Shown here piece by piece: positions 7,569-9,653 of a stretch of 9,653 bases of DNA. Numbering within the stretch: the first letter of the stretch is position 1; the number at the start of each line of letters is the position of its first letter. The translations under genes were made by a program, and so were the position numbers. The DNA lies in NCBI GenBank assembly GCA_027074135.1, contig JALTDM010000144.1:1-9653 (forward strand), in the 5' to 3' direction. The DNA comes from Bacteroidales bacterium. Lineage in GTDB: Bacteria; Bacteroidota; Bacteroidia; Bacteroidales; JALTDM01. The notes under the pieces were generated by a model that saw only the letters and a program-made list of their open reading frames with translations, was not told the origin of the DNA and searched no databases.

Positions 7569-9125
7569 ATGAGAACAAAAATTAAAAAACAGGTAATTAA
7601 GGCATTTTTGCTTTTTGTAGCTTTATTTATGATTTTGAATAAATCATTGTTGGCTTTGAATCCACCGAGCTTATATTATCCTAATAACAACGAAACTGGA
7701 ATTATTACTTATGTTACTTTAAAGTGTTATGTTGAGTCCGGTATTACCGAGCCAACACAGTATCAATTTGAAATAGATACAACACCTGATTTTGATTCGC
7801 CAATACACACAATCTCTGTGGGTAATGTTTATAATAGTTATAATGATGCTATCTATAAGTTAAATTCAGATTTATTGTATGGTACTACATATTATTGGAG
7901 AGTTAGGGTGTTTGATGCAGGTGATACGAGTGCTTGGTCTGCAATATGGAGTTTTACAACTTTAAACACTGTTTCTTGGTATTTTCCTGAAGATAATTCT
8001 ATAGATATATCCACTATAGTATATACGAAAGTTAATGTAGAAGCGAATAATACTGATGCGTCACATTATCAATTTGAAATAGATACGACACCTGACTTCA
8101 ATTCTCCATTACATGTAGTATCTACAGGAGAGGGGTATAATAGTTATTCAGAAACTATTTATAAACTGAATTCCAATTTGTTGTATGGAACTAAATATTA
8201 TTGGCGAGCACGGGTGTTTAATTCAAATGATACGAGTGAATGGTCAGATGTGTGGAATTTTACAACTTTAATTAAGCCTACATTATATTTTCCTTATGAT
8301 AATTATACCGGTTTATCTACAACAACATATACAGAGGTAAATGCAGAAAAAAATAATACAGATGAATTACATTATCAGTTTGAGATGGATACTACACCAA
8401 ATTTTAATTCCCCATTGCACATATTATCTTTTGGAGACGGCTACAATAGTAATCTCGATTATATTTACAAAGAGAATACAGGCTTATTATATGGTACTAC
8501 ATATTTTTGGCGGGCAAGAGTATTTAATATAAATGATACGAGTGAATGGTCAGATGTGTGGAATTTTACTACTGAATATCAACTTACAGAAGCCCCAAAT
8601 TTAATTTCACCATTAAATGCTTCAACATCCATTCCTTTGGATGGACAAGTTTTTGAATGGTCTTCAATTGAAAATGTAACAAGTTATCAAATGATGATAG
8701 CCCAAGATGAAAATTTCGAAACTAATGTAGTTGTATATAATTCTACAGATACTTTCTGTGTTTTAAACAATTTATTACCTAATACAACTTATTATTGGCG
8801 AGTACGGGGTGGTAATAGTAGCGGATATTCTCCTTGGTCTGAAGCATGGTATTTTACAACAGAAAGTTATACAAGTTTTACTGCAAACACGGTTGATAAT
8901 ATGATACGAATTTATCCAAATCCTACGACAAGTAAGATTTTTGTAAAAATACCTTTTAACCAGAAAACAATTATGAAAATTTATGATGTTAACGGGGAAG
9001 AAGTTATGAAAGCAACTTTACAAGGACCAACAAGAGTATCGGTTGAATCTTTGCCTCGAGGAACATATTTTTATAAAATAAAAATAAAAGATTTTATAAA
9101 AACCGGTAAATTAATAAAAAAGTAA
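7569..9125 (+). CDS. T9SS-secreted protein with four FN3-like repeats
   Basis: Predicted cell-surface or released protein of 518 residues. A Sec signal peptide spans about residues 1-29 (basic MRTKIKK start, long hydrophobic core, cut near LLA|LNPP). Four FN3-like beta-sandwich repeats follow at 32-131, 132-233, 234-335 and 336-431. Each ends in a block like YYWRARVF...W(S/N)FTT, and the first three share QFE(I/M)DTTP(D/N)F(D/N)SP. Residues 443-518 are a type A T9SS sorting domain: IYPNP at 448-452, IYDVNGEEV, SLPRGTYFYKIK and a final GKLIKK. By family knowledge this domain is removed during export and the protein may be attached to surface lipopolysaccharide. No catalytic domain is visible, so an adhesive or structural role is inferred. 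The start chosen is ATG 7569, because an upstream in-frame TTG at 7545 would add a poor leader before the signal peptide. It follows the A2M gene by 61 bp and ends before a strong terminator. Confidence 0.9.
   Translation: MRTKIKKQVIKAFLLFVALFMILNKSLLALNPPSLYYPNNNETGIITYVTLKCYVESGITEPTQYQFEIDTTPDFDSPIHTISVGNVYNSYNDAIYKLNSDLLYGTTYYWRVRVFDAGDTSAWSAIWSFTTLNTVSWYFPEDNSIDISTIVYTKVNVEANNTDASHYQFEIDTTPDFNSPLHVVSTGEGYNSYSETIYKLNSNLLYGTKYYWRARVFNSNDTSEWSDVWNFTTLIKPTLYFPYDNYTGLSTTTYTEVNAEKNNTDELHYQFEMDTTPNFNSPLHILSFGDGYNSNLDYIYKENTGLLYGTTYFWRARVFNINDTSEWSDVWNFTTEYQLTEAPNLISPLNASTSIPLDGQVFEWSSIENVTSYQMMIAQDENFETNVVVYNSTDTFCVLNNLLPNTTYYWRVRGGNSSGYSPWSEAWYFTTESYTSFTANTVDNMIRIYPNPTTSKIFVKIPFNQKTIMKIYDVNGEEVMKATLQGPTRVSVESLPRGTYFYKIKIKDFIKTGKLIKK
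8225..8263 (+). repeat. 39-bp exact direct repeat, copy 1
   Basis: This stretch is identical at all 39 bases to 8531-8569, exactly 306 bp (102 codons) downstream. It encodes the NDTSEWSDVWNFT block at the end of FN3-like unit 2. Synonymous sites are also identical, which points to recent duplication or gene conversion rather than protein-level constraint alone. Confidence 0.9.
8531..8569 (+). repeat. 39-bp exact direct repeat, copy 2
   Basis: Second copy of the 39-bp repeat at 8225-8263, ending FN3-like unit 3. The identity breaks at 8530 on the left (T against C) and at 8570 on the right (T against A). The two copies could support slipped-strand or recombinational loss or gain of one 306-bp unit without shifting the frame. 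Confidence 0.9.
8895..9122 (+). other. Type IX secretion C-terminal sorting domain
   Basis: Codes for residues 443-518 of the FN3-repeat protein. It carries the usual type A landmarks in order: YPNP, a central Y-D-x-x-G turn, the L-P-x-G-x-Y-F motif and a short basic terminal strand ending in Lys-Lys. This is the main direct evidence for the phylum and for a T9SS elsewhere in the genome. Confidence 0.92.
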
Positions 9126-9149
9126 AATATTCTTTTTACTCTACTAGTG

Positions 9150-9187
9150 AAAATGCAGCCTTGTTATTATTGAGGTTGCATTTTTTT
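9150..9187 (+). terminator. Rho-independent terminator after the FN3-repeat gene
   Basis: A 12-bp stem (9150-9161 pairing with 9173-9184, one G-T wobble) includes the core AATGCAGCCT/AGGTTGCATT around an 11-nt AT-rich loop, and runs into seven Ts at 9181-9187. It lies 24 bp after the stop codon. It is well placed to end the A2M and FN3-repeat transcript. On the opposite strand only four Ts follow the stem, so it is weaker in that direction. Confidence 0.88.
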
Positions 9188-9202
9188 AATTTGTGGTTTT
9201 GA

Positions 9203-9246
9203 TTCCCCATAACAACATTTTTGGTGATAGGCACTTTAATGGGGAA
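9203..9246. repeat. 8-bp inverted repeat with 28-nt spacer
   Basis: TTCCCCAT at 9203-9210 pairs with ATGGGGAA at 9239-9246. It is followed by As rather than Ts on the + strand, and no T-run follows it on the - strand, so it is not an intrinsic terminator. No function can be assigned. Confidence 0.4.
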
Positions 9247-9256
9247 AAAAATAGTG

Positions 9257-9276
9257 AATATTCAATATTGAATATT
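9257..9276. repeat. 20-bp perfect AT-rich palindrome
   Basis: AATATTCAATATTGAATATT is its own reverse complement at all 20 bases. It lies about 8 bp outside the candidate IS end at 9285. It could be a dimeric-repressor operator, an insertion target preferred by the IS, or a chance AT-rich palindrome. No gene starts next to it, which argues against an operator. Confidence 0.8.
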
Positions 9277-9359
9277 GATTTTTAGGGTAGTGTCCCGTTT
9301 TTGTGTGTATGCGGTTTCACTTTTGCAAAAATAATCAAAAATGTTTTGTTGTTAGATTT

Positions 9360-9404
9360 TTGCAAGAACGGAGCGGAGGCGTAGCCGTAGCGTAGTTCTT
9401 GCAA
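9360..9404. repeat. GC-rich long hairpin with regular internal loops
   Basis: Arms TTGCAAGAAC (9360-9369) and GTTCTTGCAA (9395-9404) pair perfectly. Inside, GC pairs with GC and GGC with GCC around a GTA loop, separated by two 3x3 internal loops (GGA opposite GTA). The result is one long symmetric stem in otherwise AT-rich DNA. No T-run follows on either strand, so it is not a canonical terminator. It lies 29 bp after the transposase stop and may block read-through or be a mobile palindromic repeat. Confidence 0.75.
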
Positions 9405-9433
9405 TTGCCTTGTGTCATTTTCTTTTTTCATAA

Positions 9434-9653
9434 CTATTCCTCCCAATCAAATGATTTATCATAATTTAATTTTGGCACTTCCCTTTGGTATGACTTTTTG
9501 TTCATTGCAACATAACCTAATAATAGGATTGTAGCTTCAGGACTTGGTAAGGCACCACGCATTTTCGTTGTGCGTTTAAAATCCCTATGTAACCGCTCCA
9601 ACCAATTAGTTGTATATACCATTGAACGGATACGATAATCATACTGCAAATAG
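9434..9653 (-). CDS. IS256 (Mutator) family transposase, C-terminal part
   Basis: DDE-type transposase that would move the insertion sequence by cut-and-paste or copy-out. Only the last 73 or so codons are in the window. The frame is open to the right edge (Tyr at 9652-9650), so the TTG at 9649 is an internal Leu and not a start. The diagnostic block is MVYTTNWLERLHRDFKRTTKMRGALPSPEA, matching the IS256 pattern of TTN-x-x-E-R followed by an R/K-rich stretch, G and P-x-x-E-A. The Glu of TTNWLER lies 53 residues from the end, which fits the position of the third catalytic acidic residue in IS256-type enzymes; that assignment is inferred. The stop is TAG at 9436-9434. The gene converges on the FN3-repeat gene. 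No frameshift is visible in this part; whether the rest is intact cannot be seen. Confidence 0.9.
   Translation of the reverse strand, partial: YLQYDYRIRSMVYTTNWLERLHRDFKRTTKMRGALPSPEATILLLGYVAMNKKSYQREVPKLNYDKSFDWEE

Larger units (their letters stand above)
7662..8861 (+). repeat. Four tandem FN3-like repeats within the T9SS cargo gene
   Basis: Repeat units lie at 7662-7961 (100 codons), 7962-8267 (102), 8268-8573 (102) and 8574-8861 (96). Units 2 and 3 are closest to each other, unit 1 is close, and unit 4 is clearly diverged: it lacks DTTPDF but keeps TYYWRVR and WYFTT. This pattern suggests stepwise duplication, with units 2 and 3 the youngest pair. Confidence 0.85.
9188..9433. other. 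Gene-free stretch between terminator and transposase end
   Basis: I see no coding region or RNA gene here. In order it holds an 8-bp inverted repeat (9203-9210 with 9239-9246), a 20-bp perfect palindrome (9257-9276), a candidate IS end starting about 9285, a self-complementary TTTTGCAAAA at 9331-9340 and a GC-rich hairpin (9360-9404). The left part to about 9284 is probably ancestral intergenic DNA and the rest is probably IS non-coding end. Confidence 0.6.
9285..9653 (-). mobile_element. End of an IS256/Mutator-type insertion sequence (partial)
   Basis: The right edge carries the transposase C-terminus reading leftward. The sequence from 9285, starting GGGTAGTGTCCCG, is the best candidate for the terminal inverted repeat beyond the transposase stop, because the character of the DNA changes there and IS ends often carry such a GC-containing tip. 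The exact boundary is inference: the other end and any 8-9 bp target duplication lie outside the window. The 149 bp between this point and the stop codon include a structured hairpin. Confidence 0.55.

Noticed and set aside
7662..8861. FN3-like array as a CRISPR or non-coding tandem repeat
   Set aside because: The units keep one open frame, vary at the protein level and end in a sorting domain, so they are coding domain repeats.
9331..9340. TTTTGCAAAA self-complementary site as a regulatory operator
   Set aside because: Short, AT-rich and with no adjacent promoter or gene start; chance occurrence is likely.

Overview
The window looks like a chromosomal segment of a member of the Bacteroidota. 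Three things point there. A secreted protein ends in a type IX secretion (T9SS) sorting domain. A near-perfect Bacteroidetes-type promoter (TTTG, 20 nt, TAnnTTTG) sits in front of the largest gene. The DNA is clearly AT-rich and has no Shine-Dalgarno-like leaders. No rRNA or tRNA is present, so genus cannot be called.

Layout, left to right on the + strand. (1) A cytidine deaminase gene (cdd) enters from the left edge and lacks only what is probably the first base of its ATG. (2) A conserved secreted protein of unknown function abuts or overlaps it and begins at a non-ATG codon. (3) A 211-bp intergenic region ends in the promoter. (4) A 1965-residue secreted alpha-2-macroglobulin (A2M) family protein fills about 60% of the window. 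(5) After 61 bp comes a 518-residue protein with four FN3-like repeats of about 100 residues and a C-terminal T9SS sorting domain, closed by a strong Rho-independent terminator. (6) A 246-bp stretch without genes follows the terminator and holds several inverted repeats. (7) At the right edge, on the - strand, is the C-terminal end of an IS256/Mutator-type transposase cut by the window, with a candidate IS terminus at about 9285.

Functional reading. cdd and the unknown secreted protein are probably one transcript, because their coding regions touch. The A2M gene and the FN3-repeat gene may be co-transcribed: same strand, 61-bp gap, no visible terminator between them and one terminator after the second. 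Both products leave the cytoplasm, one to the periplasm or envelope and one to the cell surface or outside through T9SS. The A2M homologue has no thioester cysteine: there is no Cys at all after residue 1142. If it is a protease trap or envelope guard, it cannot trap covalently. No T9SS machinery gene is in the window, but the sorting domain implies the genome encodes one.

I see no complete undescribed system here. The points most worth following are the thioester-less A2M with a charged bait-like linker, the recent internal duplication in the surface protein, and the cluster of inverted repeats at the IS junction: a 20-bp perfect palindrome and a GC-rich stem with periodic 3x3 internal loops.
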